NCBI GenBank assembly: GCA_025966215.1
Contig: JAOPVM010000280.1
Coordinates: 1-6,798, forward strand
Length of the DNA stretch: 6,798 nt
Origin: Klenkia sp.
GTDB taxonomy: Bacteria > Actinomycetota > Actinomycetes > Mycobacteriales > Geodermatophilaceae
Direction of reading: 5' to 3'
Numbering within the stretch: the stretch's first letter is position 1; every line of letters begins with the position of its first letter. The translations under genes were made by a program, and so were the position numbers. Below the pieces are notes generated by a model. That model saw only the letters and a program-made list of their open reading frames with translations, searched no databases and was not told where the DNA came from. Positions 1 through 5,788 of the stretch are shown here, in pieces.

Positions 1-318
1 CCCACCGGCACCCCGCTGGGCGCCGGCGCGGCGGTCACCGTCACCGTCGCCGTCGCCGCCCCCGACGAGTCACCGGGGCTGAGCACCGTGGGCGGCACCC
101 CGGGCTCGGGGGCGGAGGGCGCCCCCCTCGTCCCCACCGCGGAGCCGACCACCCAGGCCCCCGCGCCTGCTCCCGCGCCCGGGCCGGGCAACGGGAACGG
201 CAACCGCCCGGGCAACGGGGACGGGAACGGCAACGGCAACGGCAACGGCAACGGGAACGGGAACGGCAACGGGAACGGCAACGGCGGGCGCGACGAGGAC
301 GACGAGGACGACGACTGA
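1..318 (+). CDS. C-terminal end of probable PASTA-domain protein with Gly-Asn repeat tail (5' partial)
   Basis: The reading frame is open from base 1 and ends at TGA 316-318, so only the last 105 residues are in the window. The first ~20 visible residues (GTPLGAGAAVTVTVAV) look like the final strand of a PASTA domain, the small extracellular module that binds peptidoglycan or muropeptides in penicillin-binding proteins and Ser/Thr kinases. A Pro/Ala/Thr-rich linker follows, then about 16 Gly-Asn units (bases 187-285) and an acidic end (DEDDEDDD, bases 292-315). PASTA domains lie outside the membrane, so this tail would sit in the cell-wall zone. A bifunctional penicillin-binding protein of the PonA2 type, with PASTA at its C-terminus, is my first guess. 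A PknB-type kinase is possible. The catalytic part lies upstream of the window, so the family call is inference. A ORF start at GTG 88 would be internal to this frame. Confidence 0.7.
   Translation, partial: PTGTPLGAGAAVTVTVAVAAPDESPGLSTVGGTPGSGAEGAPLVPTAEPTTQAPAPAPAPGPGNGNGNRPGNGDGNGNGNGNGNGNGNGNGNGNGGRDEDDEDDD
187..288 (+). repeat. GGN-AAC hexanucleotide repeat encoding Gly-Asn
   Basis: This is a tandem array of the 6-base unit GGC/GGG-AAC, in frame, encoding Gly-Asn. It is broken once by CGC-CCG (Arg-Pro, 205-210) and once by GAC in place of AAC (220-222). The unit's third base alternates between C and G, so the DNA repeat is imperfect while the peptide repeat is nearly perfect. Gain or loss of a unit would keep the frame and only change tail length. 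The array ends at Gly-Gly just before the acidic terminus. Confidence 0.9.
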
Positions 319-322
319 CACC

Positions 323-334
323 GATGATGGGCCG
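323..334 (+). promoter_or_regulatory. Candidate -10 element GATGAT, 6 nt before GTG 335
   Basis: GATGAT (323-328) fits NANNNT and lies 6 nt before the GTG start of the dehydrogenase gene, one base closer than at the other genes here. No clear -35 is visible. There is only 16 nt between the upstream stop and this start, so read-through from upstream is equally possible. This is the weakest member of the promoter series. Confidence 0.35.
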
Positions 335-1258
335 GTGCCCCTGCTGCGTCCCACCCCGCCCGTCCTGCCCGACCTGAGCGATCGCACGGTGCTGGTCACC
401 GGTGCCAACGCCGGACTGGGCCGCTGGGCCGTCGAGCAGCTCGCCGGTGCGGGAGCCCGGGTGCTGATGGCCTGCCGGTCGCCCGAGCGGGCGGCGCGGG
501 CGGCCGACGTCGTCCGGTCGCAGGTGCCCGGGGCCCGGCTGGAGCTGCTGACCCTGGACGTCGCCGACCTGTCCTCGGTCGCGGCCTGCGCGCAGGCGGT
601 GGACACCCCACTGGACGCGGTGCTCTGCAACGCCGGGGTGACCGAGACCCGGGGCCGACAGGAGACCGCCGACGGCCTCGAGCTGATGATGGGCGGCAAC
701 ACGTTCGGCCACGTGGCGCTGGTCGCGCAGCTGGCCGACCGGATCGCCCCCGGCGGACGGGTGGTCACCGTGGGCTCGATCGCGCACCGCTGGTCGCCAC
801 TGGACCCGACCGACCTGCAGGCGCAGCGGTCCTTCGCCTCGTTCCGGCAGTACGGGCGCTCCAAGACCGCGTCGATGGCGTTCGCGTTCGAGCTGGACCG
901 CCGGTGGCGCGCGGTCGGCCGGGACGCCGTCGCGGTGGCCGCGCACCCCGGGTTCGCCCTGGACCCGCTGTCCCCGGCCCGTCCGGGCGACGGGGTGCCC
1001 GCGGCCCTGCGCGCAGTGGCGCCGCCGGCCCGGTCGTTCAGCCAGGGCAAGGACGAGGGTGCCTGGCCGCTGGTGCACGCCTGCGTCGCCGAGGGGGTCC
1101 GCGGCGGGGAGTACTGGGGACCGGGGGGCTGGCAGGAGATGACCGGCCGGCCCGCGCTGTCCCGGGCCCGCGACCACGCCCGGGACCCGCTGGCCGGCGC
1201 CCGCCTGTGGACCGCCGTCGAGCGGGCGACCGGGGTGTCGTTCCCGATCGCGCCCTGA
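335..1258 (+). CDS. Short-chain dehydrogenase/reductase, retinol-dehydrogenase-like
   Basis: This is a 307-residue classical-type SDR with a Rossmann fold, expected to be a cytosolic NAD(P)-dependent oxidoreductase acting on an alcohol or carbonyl substrate that cannot be named from sequence. The cofactor glycine motif TGANAGLG is at residues 22-29, with R48 after the second strand (ACRSPER), a pattern often seen with NADP preference. D75 in LTLDVADL fits the adenine-ring site, and NAG is at 99-101. N122 (GGNTFGH), S148 (VTVGSIAH), Y173 and K177 (YGRSK) supply the Asn-Ser-Tyr-Lys tetrad. The GSIAH and NTFGH contexts resemble retinol dehydrogenase, WWOX and protochlorophyllide reductase-like SDRs. 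Length is typical. GTG 335 was chosen because it places the glycine motif at the usual distance from the N-terminus; ATG 324 and 327 are out of frame. The gene begins 16 nt after the upstream stop and converges on the minus-strand unit. Confidence 0.9.
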   Translation: MPLLRPTPPVLPDLSDRTVLVTGANAGLGRWAVEQLAGAGARVLMACRSPERAARAADVVRSQVPGARLELLTLDVADLSSVAACAQAVDTPLDAVLCNAGVTETRGRQETADGLELMMGGNTFGHVALVAQLADRIAPGGRVVTVGSIAHRWSPLDPTDLQAQRSFASFRQYGRSKTASMAFAFELDRRWRAVGRDAVAVAAHPGFALDPLSPARPGDGVPAALRAVAPPARSFSQGKDEGAWPLVHACVAEGVRGGEYWGPGGWQEMTGRPALSRARDHARDPLAGARLWTAVERATGVSFPIAP

Positions 1259-1265
1259 GCTCAGG
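1254..1265. other. 12-bp palindrome containing both convergent stop codons
   Basis: CCTGAGCTCAGG is a perfect 12-bp palindrome. It contains TGA (1256-1258) of the plus-strand dehydrogenase and, on the other strand, TGA (1263-1261) of the small membrane protein. Only two bases separate the stops. There is no intergenic room for separate terminators, so transcripts from the two sides must overlap. The palindrome has no loop, so it is a poor hairpin; any role in ending transcription is speculative. Confidence 0.6.
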
Positions 1266-1563
1266 CGGGGGTGGCTGCCGTCGTCCGGCGGTGCGCGGCC
1301 AGCAGCAGGACCACCGCGCCCAGCAGCGCGACCCGACCCGGGGTGGCGTCCAGGCCGCCGAGGACGATGCCGACCCCGCCGGCGGCCGCCGCGCCCAGCA
1401 GCAGCCGGTCCCGGCCGGTGCGCAGGGCGAGCAGTGTCAGGGCCAGTGCCGCGACGACGGCGACCCGGGCCGGGTGCGCGGCACCGGGTCCGGCACCCCA
1501 GGAGAGCCCGAGCGCCAGCAGCCCGAGGGCCCCGGCCAGGGCGGCCAGCGACCGGGAGGTCAC
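1261..1563 (-). CDS. Small four-helix membrane protein, function unknown
   Basis: I do not recognise this protein. From GTG 1563 it is 100 residues, mostly Ala/Leu/Val/Gly, with four likely membrane segments at about residues 5-22, 32-48, 53-70 and 76-90, joined by short Arg-containing loops (RTGRDR at 48-53) and ending in HRRTTAATPA. It is expected in the cytoplasmic membrane. Its GTG start overlaps the TGA of the upstream minus-strand gene as GTGA (1563-1560), which suggests translational coupling and a shared transcript. No Shine-Dalgarno-like sequence or -10 element precedes this start. An alternative in-frame GTG at 1593 would add ten residues (VADPRSYRRP) and enlarge the overlap. The regular hydrophobic pattern and coupled position argue for a real gene; the 3' end lies two bases from the convergent dehydrogenase stop. 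Confidence 0.7.
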   Translation of the reverse strand: MTSRSLAALAGALGLLALGLSWGAGPGAAHPARVAVVAALALTLLALRTGRDRLLLGAAAAGGVGIVLGGLDATPGRVALLGAVVLLLAAHRRTTAATPA

Positions 1564-2276
1564 GGGGCGGCGGTACGACCGGGGGTCAGCCACAGTCCGC
1601 CGGCGGCCAGCCCGAGGGCTGCGGTCAGCAGGAAGCCCTGGTCGGAGGCCACCAGTGGGAGCGCGACCAGCACCCAGAACACGGCCAGCCCGCCGACGCC
1701 GGCCGCGCCGACGCGCCACGCCTGCCGTCGGCTGAGCCCGCCACCGGGCACGTAGGGGACCAACGCGACCAGGGCGGCCACCGTGGCGAACGCCGACCAG
1801 GTGGGCACCGCCGACCACAGCGAGGTCGGCCCGGAGGACAGCGCCAGACCCAGCTGGAGGACCACGAGGCCCAGCACGCCCAGCACCGTCGCGGTGATCC
1901 TGGCCCGGTCGGCGGTGCCCCGGCCACGGACCCCCACCTGGGGAGCCCGGCCGGTGTCGTGCTGCCCGGAGGGACCCACCGGTGCGGACGGGCGGTCGTC
2001 GGGGAAGCCGGGTACCCAGTCCATCGGGCCGGTGGGCGCGGCCGGGTAGGCCGGGTCGTAGCCGGTGGGCAGCCGGTACTCCTGGGGGCCGGTGGGCTGC
2101 CCGGGGGGCGGGCCGACCGGCTGGGGGTGCACGGGCTGGGAGAACTGCTGCTGGACGGGCCGCGAGTGCTGCTGGGCCACCGGCTGCTCGCCGGTGGGCT
2201 GCACGGGGATCTGTGCGGTGCGGGGCGCCTGGGGGTCGTCGGCCGGCGGGTGGGGCGGGTACGGCGGCTGGCTCAC
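1560..2276 (-). CDS. Pro/Gln-rich membrane protein with four C-terminal TM segments, function unknown
   Basis: This is a 238-residue protein with two parts. Residues 1-120 are a low-complexity, probably disordered region rich in Pro, Gln and Gly (MSQPPYPPHPP at the start, QQHSRPVQQQFSQP at 35-48). Residues 127-147, 152-176, 187-210 and 213-232 are four hydrophobic stretches that should span the membrane. With a short Arg-bearing segment (VRGRGTADRAR) before the first helix, the long N-terminal region is probably cytoplasmic. Actinobacteria carry many proteins with a Pro/Gln-rich head and a small membrane domain, usually unnamed; I cannot assign a function. GTG 2276 is chosen over an upstream ATG at 2411, because it gives a clean start and has a -10-like TACGGT 7 nt before it, and because the longer version would overlap cinA. 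It is the first gene of a two-gene unit with the 100-residue membrane protein. Confidence 0.8.
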   Translation of the reverse strand: MSQPPYPPHPPADDPQAPRTAQIPVQPTGEQPVAQQHSRPVQQQFSQPVHPQPVGPPPGQPTGPQEYRLPTGYDPAYPAAPTGPMDWVPGFPDDRPSAPVGPSGQHDTGRAPQVGVRGRGTADRARITATVLGVLGLVVLQLGLALSSGPTSLWSAVPTWSAFATVAALVALVPYVPGGGLSRRQAWRVGAAGVGGLAVFWVLVALPLVASDQGFLLTAALGLAAGGLWLTPGRTAAP

Positions 2277-2289
2277 GGGCCCCACCGTA
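2277..2289 (-). promoter_or_regulatory. Leaderless-type promoter: TACGGT, 7 nt before GTG 2276
   Basis: On the minus strand TACGGT (2289-2284) matches TANNNT and is followed by GGGGCCC and then the GTG start. This spacing places the expected RNA start at the start codon itself. No -35 hexamer is evident at the usual distance. The element mirrors the one in front of cinA on the other strand of the same 88-bp gap. Confidence 0.6.
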
Positions 2290-2351
2290 TCGGCGGCCGG
2301 GATCCGACCGGGGACCCGATGCGACGGGCGGCGCGGCCCGGGCTTCCCGCC

Positions 2352-2364
2352 TACGGTCGCAGGC
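2352..2364 (+). promoter_or_regulatory. Leaderless-type promoter: TACGGT, 7 nt before cinA GTG 2365
   Basis: TACGGT (2352-2357) is followed by CGCAGGC and then GTG 2365. The spacing predicts a transcript starting at or next to the start codon, without a 5' leader. No -35 hexamer stands out. It supports GTG 2365 as the true start rather than the longer upstream frame opening at 2065. Confidence 0.6.
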
Positions 2365-3645
2365 GTGGCAGTCCGTGCAGGCATCGTGGTCACCGGCACC
2401 GAGGTCCTCACCGGGCGGGTGATCGACCGGAACGGCCCCTGGCTGGCCGAGGCGTTGCGCGCCCGCGGGGTGGACGTCGGTCAGGTCGTCGTCGTGGGCG
2501 ACCGGCCCGAGGACCTCCGCTCGGCGCTGGCGTACCTGTCGGCCGGCAACGACCTGGTGATCACCTCCGGTGGGCTCGGCCCGACCGCCGACGACCTCAC
2601 CGCCGAGGTGGTCGGCGACGTGCAGGGCCGGCCCAGCGCCGTCGACGAGGAGCTGGCCACCCGGATCGGCGTCATCGTCGACCGCCTGATGGCGCGGCGC
2701 GGCTGGGCGGTCGACCCCGAGGCGACGCTGGCCGGCACCCGCAAGCAGGCCCGGGTGCCCCGCGGCGCGGTCGTGCTCGACCCGGTCGGCACCGCCCCCG
2801 GCCTCGTCGTGACCCCGGCCGAGGGGGACGGGCCGCCGGTCGTCGTCCTCCCGGGACCGCCGCCGGAGCTGCAGGGCATGTGGCCGGCCGCGCTGGCCGC
2901 CGCCCCCGTGCAGGCCGTGCTCGCCCGGGCCACCGAGTTGCGCCAGGACACCCTGCGGCTCTGGGGCACCCCGGAGTCCGAGCTCGCGGCCACCCTGCGC
3001 CGGGTCGACGACCAGCTCGCCGGGCTGGAGATCACCACCTGCCTGCGCGACGGCGAGCTCGAGATCGTCACCCGGTACGCCCCCGACGCCGCCGACGCCT
3101 TCGGGCGGCTCGCCGACGCCGTCCGCACCGACTTCGGCGCCACCCTCTTCAGCACCGGGGACGACGTCGACACCCTGGTCGCGGCCGGGCTGGCCGACCG
3201 GGGCTGGACCGTCGCCACGGCCGAGTCCTGCACCGGCGGGCTGCTCGCCGCCCGGCTGACCGGCCGGGCCGGCGCCTCGGCGTCCGTGCTGGGCGGCGTG
3301 GTGGCCTATGCCAACAGCGCCAAGGAACACCTGCTCGACGTGCCGGTGGCGACGGTGGAGTCGCGCGGCGCGGTCAGCCCGGAGGTCGCCCGGGCCCTCG
3401 CCGACGGCGCCCGGGCCCGGTTCGGGGCCGACGTCGGCATCGGCGTCACCGGCATCGCCGGGCCCGGCGGAGGGACGGCGGACAAGCCCGTGGGCACCGT
3501 CCACCTGGTCGCGGTCGGCCCGGACGGAGCGTCGGCGAGCCGGTCCCTCGTCGTCCCCGGTGACCGGGCGGCGTTCCGCACGCGGACGGTCACCGTCGGG
3601 CTGCACGTGCTGCGGCAGCTGCTCCGGGGCGGACCGCCCGCCTAG
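2365..3645 (+). CDS. cinA: CinA family protein: MoCF-like domain plus nicotinamide-nucleotide amidohydrolase domain
   Basis: This is a 426-residue full-length two-domain CinA. The N-terminal COG1058/MoCF_biosynth domain (about 1-170) carries TGTEVLTG (10-17) and SGGLGPTADD (67-76), and the region closes with PGPPPELQGMW. In characterised CinA proteins this domain has ADP-ribose pyrophosphatase activity. The C-terminal CinA_C (PncC) domain (about 265-420) carries AESCTGG (286-292), VAYANSAKEH (314-322), GAVSPE (335-340), GVTGIAGPGGG (360-370) and DKPVGTVH (373-380). PncC domains deamidate NMN to NaMN in pyridine nucleotide recycling. By alignment from memory with E. coli PncC, S305, Y315 and K320 fit the Ser-Tyr-Lys active site, so the domain looks active. 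The protein is cytosolic. In naturally competent bacteria cinA is competence-induced, often next to recA, but neither competence genes nor recA are nearby. It is divergent from the membrane-protein unit. Confidence 0.95.
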   Translation: MAVRAGIVVTGTEVLTGRVIDRNGPWLAEALRARGVDVGQVVVVGDRPEDLRSALAYLSAGNDLVITSGGLGPTADDLTAEVVGDVQGRPSAVDEELATRIGVIVDRLMARRGWAVDPEATLAGTRKQARVPRGAVVLDPVGTAPGLVVTPAEGDGPPVVVLPGPPPELQGMWPAALAAAPVQAVLARATELRQDTLRLWGTPESELAATLRRVDDQLAGLEITTCLRDGELEIVTRYAPDAADAFGRLADAVRTDFGATLFSTGDDVDTLVAAGLADRGWTVATAESCTGGLLAARLTGRAGASASVLGGVVAYANSAKEHLLDVPVATVESRGAVSPEVARALADGARARFGADVGIGVTGIAGPGGGTADKPVGTVHLVAVGPDGASASRSLVVPGDRAAFRTRTVTVGLHVLRQLLRGGPPA

Positions 3646-3649
3646 GACC

Positions 3650-3665
3650 CCACGGTTCCCCGTGG
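3650..3665 (+). terminator. Short hairpin CCACGG-TTCC-CCGTGG after cinA
   Basis: A perfect 6-bp GC-rich stem with a 4-base loop begins 4 nt after the cinA TAG stop. No T-run follows, as is common for actinobacterial terminators. The stem is short and lies just upstream of the next gene's promoter-like motif, so it may only attenuate read-through or be incidental. Confidence 0.35.
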
Positions 3666-3676
3666 ACCGGATCGGG

Positions 3677-3689
3677 CAGGGTGGTGGGC
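3677..3689 (+). promoter_or_regulatory. Candidate leaderless promoter: CAGGGT, 7 nt before ATG 3690
   Basis: CAGGGT (3677-3682) keeps the A and final T of TANNNT but not the first T. It is followed by GGTGGGC and ATG 3690, the same 7-nt spacing seen at the other genes. GGTGGG in the spacer could instead serve as a weak ribosome-binding site on a read-through transcript, so this case is ambiguous. Confidence 0.4.
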
Positions 3690-4079
3690 ATGACCTCTGT
3701 GCGCCTGCACGCGACCGGTCCGGTCCATCCCGACGAGGCCTGGGACCGCTACCTGCACCCGGCCCGCTGGTCGGACTGGTCCCCGCAGATCCGCGGGGTC
3801 GCGACCGACGCGGTGCGCATCGACCCGGGGGTGACCGGCCGGGTGCAGGGCCCGTTCGGGGTCTCGGCGCCCTTCGTCGTCGACGCGGTGGACGACGAGG
3901 CCCGCGAGTGGACCTGGTCGGTCGACATCGGCCCGGGCACGTTGGTGCTCGTGCACTGGGTGCGCCCCGGCCCCGGCGGGGGGACGACGACCGGCCTGCG
4001 GGTGTCCGGACCGCTGCCGCTGGTCATCGGCTACCTGGCACTGGCGCAGGTGGCGCTGCAGCGGCTCGTGCGTCGCTGA
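3690..4079 (+). CDS. SRPBCC (START/polyketide-cyclase-like) family protein
   Basis: This is a 129-residue protein of the size and pattern of single-domain SRPBCC proteins, which form a helix-grip fold with a deep hydrophobic pocket for a lipid-like or aromatic ligand. The N-terminal strand plus helix (HATGPVHPDEAWDRYLHP, 7-24) and WSDWSPQIRGV (27-37) match the usual 'perW..Wsp.i..v' stretch. Central strands follow at about 45-100 (TWSVDIGPGTLVLVHWV in the middle). The protein ends in a long hydrophobic helix (LPLVIGYLALAQVALQRLVRR, about 109-129), the C-terminal helix of the fold. Ligand and reaction cannot be deduced. ATG 3690 is preferred to GTG 3681, three codons upstream in the same frame, because of the motif spacing and because the N-terminal strand starts directly after it. 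It has its own candidate promoter and a hairpin directly after the stop, so it may be transcribed alone. Confidence 0.8.
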   Translation: MTSVRLHATGPVHPDEAWDRYLHPARWSDWSPQIRGVATDAVRIDPGVTGRVQGPFGVSAPFVVDAVDDEAREWTWSVDIGPGTLVLVHWVRPGPGGGTTTGLRVSGPLPLVIGYLALAQVALQRLVRR

Positions 4080-4080
4080 T

Positions 4081-4106
4081 CTCCTCGCCGGGTCCCCGGG
4101 GAGGGG
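4081..4106 (+). terminator. GC-rich stem-loop right after the SRPBCC stop codon
   Basis: Bases 4081-4091 can pair with 4096-4106 around a GTCC loop. This gives CCGG/CCGG next to the loop, one G-G mismatch (4087/4100), then CCTC/GAGG, a T-G wobble and a C-G pair. The stem starts one base after TGA 4077-4079. There is no T-tract, which is usual for high-GC actinobacterial terminators. The position between a stop codon and the next promoter-like motif supports a terminator role. Confidence 0.5.
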
Positions 4107-4118
4107 GCCGCACCTCCG

Positions 4119-4131
4119 TACGGTCGGGGGC
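4119..4131 (+). promoter_or_regulatory. Leaderless-type promoter: TACGGT, 7 nt before ATG 4132
   Basis: TACGGT (4119-4124) followed by CGGGGGC and ATG 4132 is identical in hexamer and spacing to the elements before cinA and the minus-strand membrane protein. No obvious -35 is present. It lies downstream of the hairpin at 4081-4106, which suggests independent transcription of the dehydrogenase gene. Confidence 0.6.
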
Positions 4132-5769
4132 ATGAGCTCCACGCACGAGGTGACCAACCAGGTGCCGCCGCTGGTCGGGCACGACCCCATCGCCGGGGAC
4201 ACCGCGCTGGTCGAGGCCTGCCTGCGGCACGCCGACGAGCTCACCCTGGACTCCCTGGAGGAGCTGGGTGCCCTGGCCGGCAGCGCGCAGGCCGCCGAGT
4301 GGGGCCGGCTGGCCAACGAGAACCCGCCGCGGCTGCGCACCCACGACCGCACCGGGCACCGGGTGGACGAGGTCGAGTTCCACCCGGCCTGGCACGAGCT
4401 GATGGGTGCCGCCGTCGGGCACGGGCTGGCCGGGGCGCCGTGGGCGCTGGCCGACGACCCCGAGCACCCCGACCCGCACGCCCACGTGCGCCGGGCGGTG
4501 GGCTACCTGGGCTGGACGCAGGTGGAGATGGGCCACGCCTGCCCGGTGACGATGACCTACGCCGTCGTCCCCGCGCTGCGCCGGGCCCCCGAGCTCGCCG
4601 TGGTGTTCGAGCGCGGCCTGACCAGCACCTCCTACGAGGCCGGACTGGCCGACCCCCGGACCAAGGCCGGCCTGGTCGCCGGGATGGGGATGACCGAGAA
4701 GCAGGGCGGCTCGGACGTGCGGGCCACCACCACCCGCGCGGTGGCCCGGCCCGACGGCACCTACGCCCTGACCGGGCACAAGTGGTTCACGTCCGCGCCG
4801 ATGAGCGACCTGTTCCTGGTGCTGGCGCAGCTGGAGGAGGGCGTGTCCTGCTTCCTGGTGCCGCGGATGCTGCCCGACGGCGACCGCAACGTGTTCCGGC
4901 TGCAGCGGCTCAAGGACAAGCTCGGCGACCGGTCCAACGCCAGCAGCGAGGTGGAGTTCGACGGCACCGCCGGCTGGCTGGTCGGCGAGCCCGGCCGCGG
5001 CGTCCCGGCGATCCTGGAGATGGTCGCGACCACCCGGCTGGACTGCGTGCTCGGCTCGGCGGCCACCGTGCGGGCCGCGCTCACCCAGGCGCTGCACCAC
5101 GCGCGGCACCGGGAGGCCTTCGGTGCCCGGCTGGTCGACCAACCGTTGATGCAGAACGTGCTCGCCGACCTGGCGGTGGAGAGCGAGGCCGCCACCGCGC
5201 TGGCGATCCGGCTGGCCGCCGCCCAGGACGCGGGGGAGGCCGACTTCCTGCGGCTGGCCGGGGCCGCGGCGAAGTTCGCCGTCTGCAAGCGGACGCCGAC
5301 CCTGGTCGCCGAGGCCCTCGAGGTGCTCGGCGGCAACGGCTACGTCGAGGAGTCGGTGCTGCCGCGGCTCTACCGGCAGGCGCCGCTGAACTCGATCTGG
5401 GAGGGCTCGGGCAACGTCATCGCCCTGGACGTGCTGCGGGCGATGGACCGCCGCTCGGAGTCCGCCGAGGCGGTGCTGGCCGAGGTCGAGGCGGCCACCG
5501 GTGCCGACGACCGGTACGACGCGGCCGCGGCCCGGCTGCACGCCGAGCTGGCCGACCCCGAGCAGCTGCCCTTCCGCGCCCGGCGGGTCGCCGAGCTGCT
5601 GGCGCTGTGCCTGCAGGGCTCGCTGCTGCTCCAGCACGCCCCCGGCGCGGTCGCCGACGCCTTCTGCGCCACCCGGCTGGGCGGGGACTGGGGATCGGTG
5701 CTGGGGACGCTGCCCGCCGGCACCGCGACCGCCGAGATCGTCGACCGCGCGGTGGTCGCCCCGGCCTGA
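4132..5769 (+). CDS. aidB: AidB-type acyl-CoA dehydrogenase
   Basis: At 545 residues it is close to E. coli AidB (541) and much longer than ordinary acyl-CoA dehydrogenases (~380). AidB signatures are plain: TNQVPPL near the start (8-14), GMGMTEKQGGSDV (184-196), TGHKWFTSAPMSD, RLKDKLGDRSNASSEVEF (about 259-276), TTRLDCVLGS, EVLGGNGYVEES and NSIWEGSGN (420-428). The order is N-terminal AidB-specific extension, alpha/beta acyl-CoA dehydrogenase core, then an extra C-terminal helical region after about 440. The glutamate in WEGSGN (E424) corresponds to the acid residue at the active site of AidB. The protein is an FAD flavoprotein, cytosolic and probably tetrameric. E. coli AidB is induced by alkylation through Ada, binds DNA and has weak isovaleryl-CoA dehydrogenase activity. 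Here the C-terminal region is rich in Asp/Glu rather than basic, and no ada, alkB or tag gene is adjacent, so a DNA role is uncertain. Confidence 0.92.
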   Translation: MSSTHEVTNQVPPLVGHDPIAGDTALVEACLRHADELTLDSLEELGALAGSAQAAEWGRLANENPPRLRTHDRTGHRVDEVEFHPAWHELMGAAVGHGLAGAPWALADDPEHPDPHAHVRRAVGYLGWTQVEMGHACPVTMTYAVVPALRRAPELAVVFERGLTSTSYEAGLADPRTKAGLVAGMGMTEKQGGSDVRATTTRAVARPDGTYALTGHKWFTSAPMSDLFLVLAQLEEGVSCFLVPRMLPDGDRNVFRLQRLKDKLGDRSNASSEVEFDGTAGWLVGEPGRGVPAILEMVATTRLDCVLGSAATVRAALTQALHHARHREAFGARLVDQPLMQNVLADLAVESEAATALAIRLAAAQDAGEADFLRLAGAAAKFAVCKRTPTLVAEALEVLGGNGYVEESVLPRLYRQAPLNSIWEGSGNVIALDVLRAMDRRSESAEAVLAEVEAATGADDRYDAAAARLHAELADPEQLPFRARRVAELLALCLQGSLLLQHAPGAVADAFCATRLGGDWGSVLGTLPAGTATAEIVDRAVVAPA

Positions 5770-5775
5770 GGCTGG

Positions 5776-5788
5776 GAAACTCGGGCGG
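5776..5788 (+). promoter_or_regulatory. Candidate extended -10: TGG-GAAACT, 7 nt before GTG 5789
   Basis: GAAACT (5776-5781) fits NANNNT and is directly preceded by TGG (5773-5775), which matches an extended -10 (TGn). CGGGCGG and GTG 5789 follow, again with 7-nt spacing. AAAC is one of the few A runs in the window. The gap to the upstream stop is only 19 nt, so co-transcription with aidB is also possible. Confidence 0.5.

Noticed and set aside
187..288. CRISPR-like or iteron-like array
   Set aside because: The 6-base unit is in frame, without spacers, and encodes a regular Gly-Asn peptide.
324..329. Tandem ATG-ATG as start of the dehydrogenase gene
   Set aside because: Both ATGs are out of frame with the SDR coding sequence; GTG 335 is in frame and gives the normal N-terminal length.
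41..1177. Minus-strand frame with long Arg/Cys/Ser runs opposite the Gly-Asn repeat
   Set aside because: The runs simply result from reading the hexanucleotide repeat in the wrong frame; the dehydrogenase on the other strand explains the rest.
2065..2364. Extended N-terminus of CinA reading upstream of GTG 2365
   Set aside because: It lies opposite the membrane-protein gene, is Gly/Cys/Trp-rich without family similarity, and the CinA motif TGTEVLTG sits at its normal position only with GTG 2365.
1434..3563. Long plus-strand frame (709 codons) overlapping the membrane genes and cinA
   Set aside because: It is Arg/Gly/Pro-rich throughout, shows no motif, and spans two real genes in other frames on opposite strands.
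1261..3606. Very long minus-strand open frame (about 780 codons) running antisense to cinA
   Set aside because: High GC makes stop codons rare in shadow frames. Its sequence opposite cinA is low-complexity Gly/Arg/Pro/Ala, while cinA carries clear family motifs. Only its last 100 codons look real, as the small membrane protein.
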